From contig NZ_JOIJ01000002.1 of assembly GCF_000719975.1 (NCBI RefSeq), positions 372,001 through 436,000 on the forward strand: DNA of 64,000 nucleotides, in the 5' to 3' direction. The notes below the pieces were generated by a model. That model did not search any database and had not been told where the DNA came from. It was given only the letters and a program-made list of their open reading frames with translations. The stretch comes from Prauserella rugosa. Its GTDB lineage: Bacteria; Actinomycetota; Actinomycetes; Mycobacteriales; Pseudonocardiaceae. A program made the position numbers and the translations under genes. Each line of letters opens with the position of its first letter. Position 1 is the stretch's first letter. Shown here one piece after another: positions 52,120 through 60,806 of the stretch.

Positions 52120-53730
52120 TCAGTCCGCCTGCCCCGCCCCGAACCCTGGCCCTGCCGCGAACCCCGGCTCGACCGCATGGTCGGCGAGACTCGATCCGGC
52201 GCTGCCGTAGAGGTTGAACGCCGCATCGGCGCCGCGCGCCCGCAGTTCGTCCAGTTCCTCACCACGCTGGGCGATCGCCGCGACCTTGCCGGTGAAACCG
52301 TTTCTGCGCAGCAGCTCGAGCACGAGCAGGTTCTCGCCGTGGAACGGCATCGCGAGCACGACCAGTTCGACCCTGCCGGAACGCCGGACGCGCTGCCAGA
52401 AGTCGAGATCGGTCGCGTCGGCCTCCACCACCCGGAAGCCCTAGGCGCGCAGCTGCTCGACGCGTCCGCTGTCGTGCTCGACGCCGACGGCGCGGCGGCC
52501 GTGCGCCTCGTGCAGTCGTTCGACCGTGGCCTGGCCCACGCGGCCCATGCCGAGCACGAGCGTGTCGGCGTCGCCGAGGTCGATCGGGCGGTCGTCCGGG
52601 GTGATGCGGTCCGGATCCTGTGCGGGCAGGGCGCGGTTCACCCACTCCTCGATGCGGGGCGTCAGCCGGTTGAGCACCGCCGACAGCAGGAAGCTCATCG
52701 CCACCGCCAGGGCGAGCACCACGACCCAGTCCGGCGAGACCACGCCCGAGGCGGCCACCACCGCGGCGACGATGAGCGCGAACTCCGAGTAGTTACCCAA
52801 CGCCAGTCCGGCGAGCGCCGACGTGCGGTACCGCAGCCGCATCATCCACAACAGACCGAAGAAGGCCGCGCTCTTCACCGGGATCAGGAGGGCGAGCAGA
52901 GCGGCGACGCCGAGTGCCTCCCACGTGGGGGTGCCGGTGAGGCCGATGCTGAGGAAGAAGGCGACCAGCAGCACCTCCTTGCCGGTCACCAGCATGCGCG
53001 AGAGCTCACCCGCCCTGCGATGTCCGGCGAGCAGGGCACCGAGCACGAGGGCCCCCAGATCGCCCTTGAGGCCCACCGCCTCGAACAGCACGTATCCGGG
53101 CACCAACGCCATCGTCAGGCCGAACAGCGCGGCCAGTTCCACCGAGTCGATCCGGTCCCACACCCGCCGCGCGAGCCACGCACCGGGCACGACGAGCACG
53201 AGGGCCACCGCCCACGGCGAGGGCACCTTGCCCTTCGACACGGTCAGGACGACGACCGCGACGATGTCCTGCATGATCAGCACACCGATGGCGATCCGCC
53301 CGTAGAGCGTCTGGTTGTCGCGGCGTTCGTCGAGCACCTTCACCACGAACACCGTCGACGAGAACGACAACGCGAGCGCGACCACCGCCAGCTCACCGAC
53401 GTCGGCGCCGGAGACCACGGCGAAGCCGAGCGGCGCGATCGCCACCAGCATGGCGAGGGCGACGAGCACGCTGAAGCCCATGTGGGCCACCGCGGTGGCC
53501 CACACCCGCGCCTTCACCAACGACCGCAGATCGAGTTTGAGGCCGATGCCGAACAGCAACAGGGTCACGCCCAGGTCGGCCAACGTCTGCAGACCGGGCA
53601 TCTGCTCGACACCTGCCGCGTTCAGGCCGAACCCGGCCACGAGGAAACCGGCCAACGGCGGCAGCTTGACCGCCAGTGCGAGCCCGCCCGCCGCGAGGGC
53701 CGCCACCAGATAGATCGCTCCGATGTCCAT
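52120..53730 (-). pseudogene. KefC-like cation:proton antiporter interrupted by an amber codon
   Basis: CPA2-type antiporter with about twelve helices from MDIGAIYLVAALAAG and a C-terminal TrkA-N (RCK) domain with GMGRVG near residue 394. A TAG at 52443-52441 interrupts the frame after LRA, and the same frame continues GFRVVEADATDLDFW, which is exactly the next part of the RCK domain. One base change (GAG to TAG) explains it. The upstream part alone would give 429 residues with the membrane domain and a broken regulatory domain. It could still transport ions without control. A sequencing error cannot be excluded. Confidence 0.85.
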
Positions 53731-53750
53731 GAAGCTGCGATGTCCATGAA
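53721..53750. repeat. 13-bp direct repeat carrying the KefC-like start codon
   Basis: CGATGTCCATGAA occurs at 53721-53733 and 53738-53750. On the minus strand each copy offers an ATG, but only that at 53730 is in the antiporter frame. Confidence 0.75.
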
Positions 53751-53938
53751 TACGCCTCACTCCCCAGCCGGCGCAGGAGCTTACCCAGTCCGATCCGCAC
53801 CCGATCACCGATATGCACGATGTGCCCCGAGCCCGGCGCCGGTGGGCGCACCGTTTAGGGCCGTCGGCGGCAGGGAACGCCAGGCGGTGACGCCCGCGCG
53901 CGGCACACCGGAGGGCCGCCACCGAAAGGAAGCCGCCT

Positions 53939-54931
53939 GTGATCCCGTTCGAGTACCGACGTGCCGACGACGTCGCGACCGCGGTGGACACCGTGGCACG
54001 GAACCCGGCCGCCTCGTTCCTGGGCGGCGGTACGAACCTCGTGGACCACCTCAAACTCGGTGTCACCACGCCGGAACACCTCGTCGACGTGACCCGGCTG
54101 CCGCTGGACGACATCACCGCGACCGCCGACGGCGGTCTGCACATCGGCGCCACGGCACGCAACAGTGACACCGCGGCCCACCCCGACGTCCGCGCCCGTT
54201 ATCCGGTGCTCGCCGAGGCGTTGCTGTCCGGTGCGTCCGGCCAGCTGCGCAACCTGGCCACGGTCGGCGGCAACCTGCTCCAGCGCACCCGCTGCCCGTA
54301 CTTCCAGGACGTCACCACTCCCTGCAACAAACGGGAACCCGGGTCCGGATGCTCGGCGCTCGAGGGGTATCAGCGCTACCACGCGATCCTCGGCGCGTCC
54401 CGGCACTGCATCGCCACACATCCGTCCGACATGGCGGTGGCGATGGTGGCGCTCGATGCGACCGTCCACGTACACGGCCCGGACGGCGCGCGACGCGTGC
54501 CCGCCGCCGAACTGCACCGCCTGCCCGGCGACGAACCGGACCGCGACACGGTGCTCGAGCACGGCGAGCTCATCACCGCCGTCGAACTGCCTCCGCTGCC
54601 GTTCGCGGCCAATTCGGCCTACCGCAAGGTGCGCGACCGCGCGTCGTACGCCTTCGCTCTCGTGTCGGTGGCCGCTGCCGTCGACCTCGACGGCGACGGC
54701 ACCGTCCGCGACGCCCGGATCGCCTTCGGCGGTCTCGCCCACAAGCCGTGGCGTGCGCGCCGCGCGGAGGACGCGTTGCGCGGCGGCCCCGCCACCGACG
54801 AACGCGTCGCCCGCGCCGCCGACGTCGAACTGGCCGACGCGGAACCGTTGGAGGGCAACGGGTTCAAGGTGCCCATGGCCCGCGGCGCCCTCACCGCCAC
54901 CGTCCGGCGCCTCGCCGAGGGCCGCGGATAG
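53939..54931 (+). CDS. paoB: FAD subunit of xanthine-dehydrogenase-family aldehyde oxidoreductase (PaoB-like)
   Basis: The FAD-binding medium subunit of a molybdenum hydroxylase, 330 residues. ATVGGNLLQ near 107-115 binds FAD. Cys119, Cys129, Cys138 and Cys157 (CPYFQDVTTPC, GSGC) match the extra [4Fe-4S] cluster of E. coli PaoB. The GTG start has AAAGGAAG upstream. Its partner subunits are on the opposite strand, converging on it, which is unusual since the three genes normally form one operon. Stop TAG lies in a short repeat. Confidence 0.9.
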   Translation: MIPFEYRRADDVATAVDTVARNPAASFLGGGTNLVDHLKLGVTTPEHLVDVTRLPLDDITATADGGLHIGATARNSDTAAHPDVRARYPVLAEALLSGASGQLRNLATVGGNLLQRTRCPYFQDVTTPCNKREPGSGCSALEGYQRYHAILGASRHCIATHPSDMAVAMVALDATVHVHGPDGARRVPAAELHRLPGDEPDRDTVLEHGELITAVELPPLPFAANSAYRKVRDRASYAFALVSVAAAVDLDGDGTVRDARIAFGGLAHKPWRARRAEDALRGGPATDERVARAADVELADAEPLEGNGFKVPMARGALTATVRRLAEGRG

Positions 54932-54964
54932 GACGGGCCGGATAAGGCGGGCCGCGGATAAGGC
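54919..54964. repeat. Three tandem units at the paoB-like stop codon
   Basis: GGGCCGCGGATAGGAC, GGGCCGGATAAGGC and GGGCCGCGGATAAGGC follow one another. The first unit includes the TAG stop. Confidence 0.75.
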
Positions 54965-55010
54965 CTCCTGCCGCGAGGTCCTTGTCCGCGGGAGCCGGCC
55001 GCACCGCCCG

Positions 55011-55080
55011 GCGTTCAGCCGGTGCGGAAGCGTCCGGCGGGTCCAGCGTTCAGCCGGTGCGGTGGCGGTCAGCCGGTCAG
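55011..55080. repeat. 17-bp direct repeat at the paoC-like gene end
   Basis: GCGTTCAGCCGGTGCGG is present at 55011-55027 and 55046-55062, followed by a partial copy containing the TGA stop of the convergent gene (minus strand 55071-55069). Confidence 0.75.
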
Positions 55081-57162
55081 GAAGCGGTCGGCGGTCACGG
55101 GAAGTTCCCGCACCCGAACGCCGGTCGCGTGATAGGCGGCGTTCGCGATCGCCGCCGCCGTGCCGACGATGCCGATCTCGCCGATCCCCTTGGTGCCCAT
55201 GGCGTTCACGTGCGGGTCGTGCTCGTCGAGCCACTCCGCCGCCACCGACGGCACGTCGGCGTTCGTGGCGACGTGGTACTCGGCGAGGTCGTGGTTGACC
55301 ACCATGCCGAGCCGCTCGTCCATCACACCGTCCTCGTGCAGGGCCATCGACAACCCCATGGTCATGCCGCCGAGGAACTGCGAACGGCCCAGGCGCGGAT
55401 TGACGATCCGGCCCGCGGCGAACACGCCGAGCAGGCGGGGCACGCGGATCTCACCGGTGTCGGCACTGACGTGCACCTCCGCGAACTGCGCACCGAACGC
55501 GTGCATGGCGAACCGCTCGGTGTCCGGGTTCTCCGGCGCGGCCTCGGTGTGCTCGGACCCGGCGGGCGGATCGTCGTCGCCGAACCGCGCGCGGAATCCC
55601 TGTGCCGCGGCCACGACCGCCGACCCCCAGTTCGCCGTGCCCGACGAGCCGCCTGCCACCGAGGCGAACGGCAGGTTCGTGTCGCCGACCGTGACGACGA
55701 CGTCCTCGGCCGGTACGCCGAGCGCATCGGCCGCGATCTGCCCGAGCACCGTCCAGGCACCCGTGCCGATGTCCACGGCGCCGATGCTCACGTGGTAGCG
55801 CCCGTCCGTACCGCGTTCGATGCGCGCCGCGGAACCGGGCGAGTGGTGCACCGGATAGGTCGACGACGCCACCCCCGTGCCGATCCACCACTCCCCCTTC
55901 CGCGTCTGCCGGGGCGCGGCGGGCCGGTTCTCCCACCCGAAACGGCGTGCGCCAACCCGCAGGCATTCGGCGAGGTTGCGACTCGAGTACGGCTTGCCGG
56001 TCTCGGGATCGCGTTCCGGTTCGTTGCGCAGACGCAGTTCGATGGGATCGAGGCCGCAACGCTCCGCGAGCTCGTCCATCGCGACCTCGGGGCCGAACAT
56101 GCCGGGGCACACCCCGGGCGCGCGCATCCACGACGGCACCGGGACGTCGAGTGCCGCCAGCCGGTGGCTGGTGCGGCGGTTCGGTGCGGCATACATCGTG
56201 CGGGAGGGCACGCCGGTCTGCTCGGCGAACTCCTTGATCCGGGAGGTCTGTTCCTCCACGTCCACGACGAGGGCGTCGATCCGGCCGTCACGATCCGCGC
56301 CCAGTGCGATCCGCTGCACGGTCGGGGTTCGGTATCCGGTGAGGGTGAACATCTGCTGACGGGTGAGGGCGAGTTTGACCGGCCTGCCCGCCATGCGCTT
56401 CGCCGCCAGCGCGGCGAGCACGACGTGGGCGTGGGCCGTGCCCTTCGATCCGAACCCGCCGCCGACATAGGGGGCGAGCACCCGGATCTGCGACTCCTCC
56501 AGGTCGAACAACCCGGCCACGACACTCCGCATGGAGTGCACGCCCTGCGTCGAGTCGTGCAGCGTCAGACCGTCGGCGTCCCACACGGCCACGGTCGTGT
56601 GCGGCTCGAGCGGGTTGTTGTGGTTGCGGGCCGTCCGGTACTCGGCGTCGAGCCGCACCTCGGCGCTCGCCAGTGCGGTGCCGACGTCGCCGTCGTCGGT
56701 GTCGGTCTCGTAACTGGGGTTGACCACGTCGGGGCGGTACAGGCCGGAACGCTCCCTGGGGAAGGCCACGTCGTGCTCCGCGCGCTCGTAGTCGACCTCC
56801 ACCAGGTCGGCGGCGTGCCGCGCGATCTCCGGGGTGTCGGCCACGACGCAGCCGATGAGCTGGCCGCGGAACGCGACCCCGCTGTCCTGAAGGATCTCCA
56901 ACTCCGCGTCCTGGCCGGTGCGCAGGCGCGGAGCGTTGTCCGGCGTCAGCACCGCCTGGACACCCTCGAGCGCGAGCGCACGCTCGGTCACCATGTCGCG
57001 GACCCGGCCAGCGGCGATCGTGGCCTGGATCGGGTGAGCGTACAGCGGACGCTCGACCGCATGCTCGTAGGCGTACGGCGCGCGCCCGGCGACCTTGGCG
57101 CGTCCGTCGACCCGTTCGGTGTCCTCGCCGACGGCGACGGTGCGTTCGATCGAGCGGGTCAT
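55069..57162 (-). CDS. paoC: Molybdopterin-binding subunit of aldehyde oxidoreductase (PaoC-like)
   Basis: The large catalytic subunit of a xanthine dehydrogenase family enzyme, 697 residues. It has GRAPYAYEH near the start, PYVGGGFGSKGTAHA for the molybdenum cofactor and a C-terminal GTKGIGEIGIVG with the catalytic Glu. It oxidises aldehydes or N-heterocycles with water as the oxygen source. The ATG overlaps the small-subunit stop (ATGA). It may serve the catabolic island by oxidising aldehydes, or act in detoxification. Confidence 0.92.
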   Translation of the reverse strand: MTRSIERTVAVGEDTERVDGRAKVAGRAPYAYEHAVERPLYAHPIQATIAAGRVRDMVTERALALEGVQAVLTPDNAPRLRTGQDAELEILQDSGVAFRGQLIGCVVADTPEIARHAADLVEVDYERAEHDVAFPRERSGLYRPDVVNPSYETDTDDGDVGTALASAEVRLDAEYRTARNHNNPLEPHTTVAVWDADGLTLHDSTQGVHSMRSVVAGLFDLEESQIRVLAPYVGGGFGSKGTAHAHVVLAALAAKRMAGRPVKLALTRQQMFTLTGYRTPTVQRIALGADRDGRIDALVVDVEEQTSRIKEFAEQTGVPSRTMYAAPNRRTSHRLAALDVPVPSWMRAPGVCPGMFGPEVAMDELAERCGLDPIELRLRNEPERDPETGKPYSSRNLAECLRVGARRFGWENRPAAPRQTRKGEWWIGTGVASSTYPVHHSPGSAARIERGTDGRYHVSIGAVDIGTGAWTVLGQIAADALGVPAEDVVVTVGDTNLPFASVAGGSSGTANWGSAVVAAAQGFRARFGDDDPPAGSEHTEAAPENPDTERFAMHAFGAQFAEVHVSADTGEIRVPRLLGVFAAGRIVNPRLGRSQFLGGMTMGLSMALHEDGVMDERLGMVVNHDLAEYHVATNADVPSVAAEWLDEHDPHVNAMGTKGIGEIGIVGTAAAIANAAYHATGVRVRELPVTADRFLTG

Positions 57163-57695
57163 CGGCGGGCCGCCTCACCGTGGCCGTCACCGGTGCCCGC
57201 GACCTCGCGGATCGCCGTGACGATGCCCGCGTAGGCCCCGCACCGGCACAGGTTGCCACTCATCCGTTCGGAGATCTCCGCGTCGTCGAGGGTGGGCTCG
57301 CTGCGCACGTCCTCGGTGGCGGCGCTGGCCCAGCCGGCCTCGGCCTCGTCCAGCATGCCCGCGGCCGAGCAGATCTGACCGGGCGTGCAGTAACCGCACT
57401 GGAACCCGTCGTGGTCGAGGAACGCCTGGTGAAGCGCCTGCCCACGGTCGTCGGACGCCAGGCCGGCACTGGTGGTGACGTGGGCGCCGTCGTGGGCGAC
57501 GGCCAGCGCCAGGCAGGTCGTGACTCTCCGCCCGTCCAGCAGCACCGTGCACGTGCCGCACTGGCCGTGGTCACAGCCCTTCTTCGGGGAGAACACGCCC
57601 AGCCGGTCGCGCAGGGCGTCGAGCAGTGTCGTTCGGGTGTCCGTGACGAGCCGATGCGGCTCACCGTCGACGGTGATCGTGATGTCGGCCTCCAT
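57159..57695 (-). CDS. paoA: [2Fe-2S] subunit of aldehyde oxidoreductase (PaoA-like)
   Basis: A 178-residue electron-transfer subunit. Cys41, Cys46, Cys49 and Cys61 form the plant-type [2Fe-2S] cluster (CDHGQCGTC), and CGYCTPGQ with CRCGAY forms the second. E. coli PaoA has a Tat signal; none is clear here with this ATG, and although the frame stays open upstream for about 60 codons rich in Arg, that part lacks an RR-x-F-hydrophobic pattern. The complex is thus likely cytoplasmic. Confidence 0.9.
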   Translation of the reverse strand: MEADITITVDGEPHRLVTDTRTTLLDALRDRLGVFSPKKGCDHGQCGTCTVLLDGRRVTTCLALAVAHDGAHVTTSAGLASDDRGQALHQAFLDHDGFQCGYCTPGQICSAAGMLDEAEAGWASAATEDVRSEPTLDDAEISERMSGNLCRCGAYAGIVTAIREVAGTGDGHGEAARR

Positions 57696-57877
57696 GGTCC
57701 GGGCACGTACCCGTGAACCGGGCAGCGGAAACGTGCCGGCCGCCGCCGCGCGTCCCATTCGTCCAGTTCGGACACCGGGTTTGTCGGCGGCGACGTTCCG
57801 GGTACGGCGGGCGGCGAGCCGGCGCGCGACGTCACGCCGGCCTGCCGTGACCGGATGCGAGCAGAGGAGACCATGCG

Positions 57878-58159
57878 ATGACACCGGAGACGCACACGAC
57901 GAGGGATCACGACGAGATCCGGCGGTGGGTGGAGTCCAACGGCGGGGTTCCCGCCTCGGTGCGCGGCACCGAAGGGTCGGAGGCCGCCGGGGTTCTGCGG
58001 TTCGACTTTCCCGGCGGCGCCGGGGAGGACGAGCTGGAGTACATCTCGTGGGACGACTGGTTCGACAAGTTCGACAAGGAAGGGCTTGCGCTGGTCTATC
58101 AGAACACCCGCGCCGACGGCGGCGGGAGCACGTTCTTCAAGGTCGTCAGCGACGACTGA
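57878..58159 (+). CDS. Small conserved actinobacterial protein of unknown function
   Basis: A 93-residue acidic soluble protein (IRRWVESNGGVPASVRGT, EYISWDDWFDKFD). It looks like a widespread short family in actinobacteria, often named hypothetical or mis-named branching enzyme. The ATG has GAGGAG eight bases upstream. Its last 14 bp overlap the end of the convergent gene. No function is assigned. Confidence 0.75.
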   Translation: MTPETHTTRDHDEIRRWVESNGGVPASVRGTEGSEAAGVLRFDFPGGAGEDELEYISWDDWFDKFDKEGLALVYQNTRADGGGSTFFKVVSDD

Positions 58160-58601
58160 CACCGCGGAGGCCGCCCTGCAGGACCGCGCCGTAGAGCAGG
58201 TGGTCGGCGGCGAAGGCGAGCCGCTGGCCCACGGCTGCGGCCTGCCGGAACCGCAGACCGCCCACCGGGACGACGACGAACTCGAACCCGAGCCACAACA
58301 GCACCCCGTACGCGGGACCAGCCCAGAGGCGGTCACGGATGCGGGCCGGGAGGCGGTCGAACACGACTCCGCCGGTGGCGCCGTAGGCCCAGTGCGCCAG
58401 CACGACCAGCACGTCCCGGCCGCGGCGCGGCAGGCGGCGGACGGCCTCGGGGGCGTGCTCGTCGCTGATCATCTCCGGCGGGGTCGCCTCCACCAGGCCC
58501 GCCCGGACGGTGAGTTCGCGCATGCCGCTCATGCTCATCGCGGCGACCGCGCCGCGCACGGCCGCGGCCGCGGGGGTGTGCTGCCGATGTCGGTTTCGCA
58601 T
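58146..58601 (-). CDS. Hypothetical membrane protein
   Basis: A 151-residue protein with three or four hydrophobic segments (AAVRGAVAAMSMSGM, VLVVLAHWAYGATGGVVF, AYGVLLWLGFEFVVVP). I suspect a YagU/DUF1440-type membrane protein but cannot be sure. The start is the first ATG that keeps the likely N-terminal helix. It is divergent from the next gene and convergent with the small protein. Confidence 0.65.
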   Translation of the reverse strand: MRNRHRQHTPAAAAVRGAVAAMSMSGMRELTVRAGLVEATPPEMISDEHAPEAVRRLPRRGRDVLVVLAHWAYGATGGVVFDRLPARIRDRLWAGPAYGVLLWLGFEFVVVPVGGLRFRQAAAVGQRLAFAADHLLYGAVLQGGLRGVSRR

Positions 58602-58724
58602 GTCCCGTCGGCTTGCCCTGGTCGGCATCGGCGAAATCGCGTCGGACCGGGTTGGCCGCGCCGACGCCGGAGGTACCCGGGGCGCACCAACCCACATTCC
58701 AGCCCCGCGAAGGGAGTTTCGCTC

Positions 58725-59291
58725 ATGAACGCGACCGACGGCGCCGCGGTGCTCGAGAACTGGCCCGACGAGTCGAAGGAGGCCGCCGAACTCGTCATCG
58801 ACACCTACGGACGGCCCCACGAGACCACGCCGACGCTGCTGCGCTGGTTCGACGTCGGGCCGTGGAAGCGCATCGAGGCCTCGAGGGAGTTCCACGAACA
58901 CCGGTTTCCCGTGCCGCACATCGATTCCGTGGAGTCCTTCCTGGACTACGACGTGCCGGTGGACAAGGTGGACACCCTTGCGCGGTTCGACGGCAGTGTC
59001 GTGGTCGACCGCACGATCGGCGAGGTCTCCGCGCGGTGCCACGACGAGCAGGCGAACTTCCTGGCCCTGAACCTGGCGCACGATCTCGTCACGGGCAGGC
59101 GCACGGTCGACGACGCGCGGGAGCACTACGCCCGCGAGTTCCTCGACGTGCGGCGGGGCAACCCGACGCCGTACATGGACGGTCTGGCCTTCGGGCCGAG
59201 CAGTTCCCACGGCGATCCGGACACGCGTGTACTGTCCGATGAGGACCTCGAACGCGCTCAGCGGGAGGGCGAGACCGGCGGTGGCTCGTGA
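58725..59291 (+). CDS. Hypothetical conserved protein
   Basis: A 188-residue soluble acidic protein (VIDTYGRPHETTPTLLRWF, FHEHRFPVPHIDSVESFL). No catalytic motif or known domain is recognised; repeated His and acidic residues could bind metal. The ATG follows AAGGGAG by eight bases. Its stop lies in a 20-bp tandem duplication. Confidence 0.72.
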   Translation: MNATDGAAVLENWPDESKEAAELVIDTYGRPHETTPTLLRWFDVGPWKRIEASREFHEHRFPVPHIDSVESFLDYDVPVDKVDTLARFDGSVVVDRTIGEVSARCHDEQANFLALNLAHDLVTGRRTVDDAREHYAREFLDVRRGNPTPYMDGLAFGPSSSHGDPDTRVLSDEDLERAQREGETGGGS

Positions 59292-59327
59292 CGGCCGAGT
59301 TCGGCGAGTGACGGCCGAGCTCGGCCG
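59288..59327 (+). repeat. 20-bp tandem duplication spanning a stop codon
   Basis: Two 20-bp units starting GTGACGGCCGAG follow each other (18 of 20 bases identical). The first holds the TGA stop of the hypothetical gene. Confidence 0.8.
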
Positions 59328-59426
59328 GGCGCCACGACCACACCTCAGCCGCGGCCCCCGCGACCACACCCCGCCGCGGCCGGCACGACACCGTGGCAAC
59401 ACGATGCCTGAGGGCGGACACAACAA

Positions 59427-59451
59427 AAGCCCAGGTCTGCGACCTGGGCTT
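59427..59451 (-). terminator. Terminator of tRNA-Asn
   Basis: An 11-bp stem starting AAGCCCAGGTC closes a 3-base loop four bases after the tRNA 3' end. On the minus strand TTGTTG follows. A good intrinsic terminator. Confidence 0.88.
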
Positions 59452-59454
59452 GCG

Positions 59455-59527
59455 CTCCCCCAGTTGGATTCGAACCAACAACCCTCCGGTTAACAGCCGA
59501 ATGCTCTGCCAGTTGAGCTATGGGGGA
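59455..59527 (-). tRNA. tRNA-Asn (anticodon GTT)
   Basis: A 73-base cloverleaf. The acceptor arms are TCCCCCA and TGGGGGA with discriminator G, the anticodon loop is CTGTTAA, and the T loop is GGTTCGAATCC. CCA is not encoded. No integrase or partial tRNA copy is seen nearby. Confidence 0.96.
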
Positions 59528-59726
59528 ATGTTCTGTTGTCCGCCGGATCTCCGCTGTCCGACGGGTATTAACTGTAGACCATGCCGATCCGGGCGTGACA
59601 CGGGGGTACCCACCCGCCTCCGGCCGCACGTGCGCGGCGGGCACAGCCCGGGTACCGGCCCGGCGCGGACCTGCGCAGTGGAGAATGGCCTCTTCAGTGA
59701 AACAGCCACGAGGAGGCTCACCCATC

Positions 59727-59927
59727 ATGAGCAAGTTCCTGCTGGGCGCGGCCGTCGGCTACGTTCTGGGTGCTCGCGCCGGCCATGCCAGGTACGAGCA
59801 GATCGTGCGGACCTACCGCAAGGTCGCCGACCACCCGGCCGTGCAGGGCGCGGCGGGGATCGCCCGTGCCAAGCTCGGCGAGAAGGTGGGCGAACGCGTG
59901 CCGTTCGGGCGGTCACCCCAGGGCTGA
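59727..59927 (+). CDS. Small YtxH-like membrane-anchored protein
   Basis: A 66-residue protein starting MSKFLLGAAVGYVLGARAG, a single hydrophobic helix, then a charged helix (RYEQIVRTYRKVADHP). Such short proteins are common in actinobacteria without known role. AGGAGG lies ten bases before ATG. It is convergent with tam, 7 bp apart. Confidence 0.78.
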   Translation: MSKFLLGAAVGYVLGARAGHARYEQIVRTYRKVADHPAVQGAAGIARAKLGEKVGERVPFGRSPQG

Positions 59928-59934
59928 GGCCGGG

Positions 59935-60714
59935 TCACAGCGTGGGTCGCGGCGTTCGGGCGACGACGAACACGCGGCGGAACGGGAACCACGTCGTCCC
60001 GTCCGCGCGCGCCGGGTAGGCCTCCGCGAGCCGCTCGCCGAGCTCGCCGCGGAACTCCTCCCAGTCGGCGTCGCCGAGCGCCGCCCTGACCGGCCGCAGT
60101 GCCGTACCGGTGATCCACTCCAGCACAGCGCCGGGACCGTCCATCGGCTGGACGTACGTGGTCTCCCACGCCTCCACCGAACACCCCTCGTCGGCCAGCA
60201 GATCGGCGTACTCGGCGGCGCCGGACACCGTGTCCGGCCCACCCAGCGGCGCGGCGCCGCCCAACCGTGTCCGCCACCGGTCACTCGCCGCGAGCTCGCG
60301 CGCCAGCACGTGCGACGGGGCGTCGAAGTTGCCGGGTACCTGCATCGCCAGCCACGCTCCCGCGGGCAGCTGACCGGCCCAGCGCCGGAGCAGCTCGCGG
60401 TGCTCGGGGATCCACTGCAGCGTGGCGTTGCTGATCACCACGTCCGTGTCGGCCCACGGCGTCCACTCCCGCGCGTCGAGGACCTCGGCCTCCAGCCCGG
60501 CGGCGCGCGCCTTCTCGACCATCTCGGGCGAGGAGTCGAAGGCCTCCACCGTGGCCTGCGGCCACCGCTGCGCCACCGTCCGGGTGAGGTTCCCCGGCCC
60601 GCATCCCACGTCGACGACGCGGCGCGGCGCCTCGGCCCGCACCCGCGCGACCAACTCGTGGAACGGGCGTGCGCGCAGGTCGCCGTAGGTCAGATAGGTC
60701 GTCGGATCCCACAT
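59935..60714 (-). CDS. tam: Trans-aconitate 2-methyltransferase
   Basis: A SAM-dependent methyltransferase of 259 residues that methylates trans-aconitate and so removes an inhibitor of the citric acid cycle. VVDVGCGPGNLT near residue 38 binds SAM; WDPTTYLTYGDLRARPF at the N-terminus and NATLQWIPEH are typical of Tam. The start lies next to a pair of CCGTACGG palindromes. Confidence 0.9.
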   Translation of the reverse strand: MWDPTTYLTYGDLRARPFHELVARVRAEAPRRVVDVGCGPGNLTRTVAQRWPQATVEAFDSSPEMVEKARAAGLEAEVLDAREWTPWADTDVVISNATLQWIPEHRELLRRWAGQLPAGAWLAMQVPGNFDAPSHVLARELAASDRWRTRLGGAAPLGGPDTVSGAAEYADLLADEGCSVEAWETTYVQPMDGPGAVLEWITGTALRPVRAALGDADWEEFRGELGERLAEAYPARADGTTWFPFRRVFVVARTPRPTL

Positions 60715-60762
60715 ACCGTACGACCGTACGGCAAGGATCCGTCACCGTACAACCGTACGGTT
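60715..60762. promoter_or_regulatory. Two direct repeats with CCGTACGG palindromes before tam
   Basis: ACCGTACGACCGTACGG (60715-60731) and ACCGTACAACCGTACGG (60744-60760) are 29 bp apart, with one difference. Each ends in the palindrome CCGTACGG. They resemble TetR-type operators. The first touches the tam start codon. No TetR gene is in the window. Confidence 0.65.
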
Positions 60763-60806
60763 AACCGTTCGAGGTCAGGTGTCCTCGTGCAGGCAGGCCG
60801 CCCGAG

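Noticed and set aside
52441..52443. TAG in the antiporter as a recoded pyrrolysine or readthrough codon
   Set aside because: No pyrrolysine system is expected in such an organism, and homologues have an ordinary charged residue here; a GAG-to-TAG change is simpler.
59455..59527. tRNA-Asn as an integration site of a mobile island
   Set aside because: No integrase, direct repeat of the tRNA end or phage gene is present on either side.
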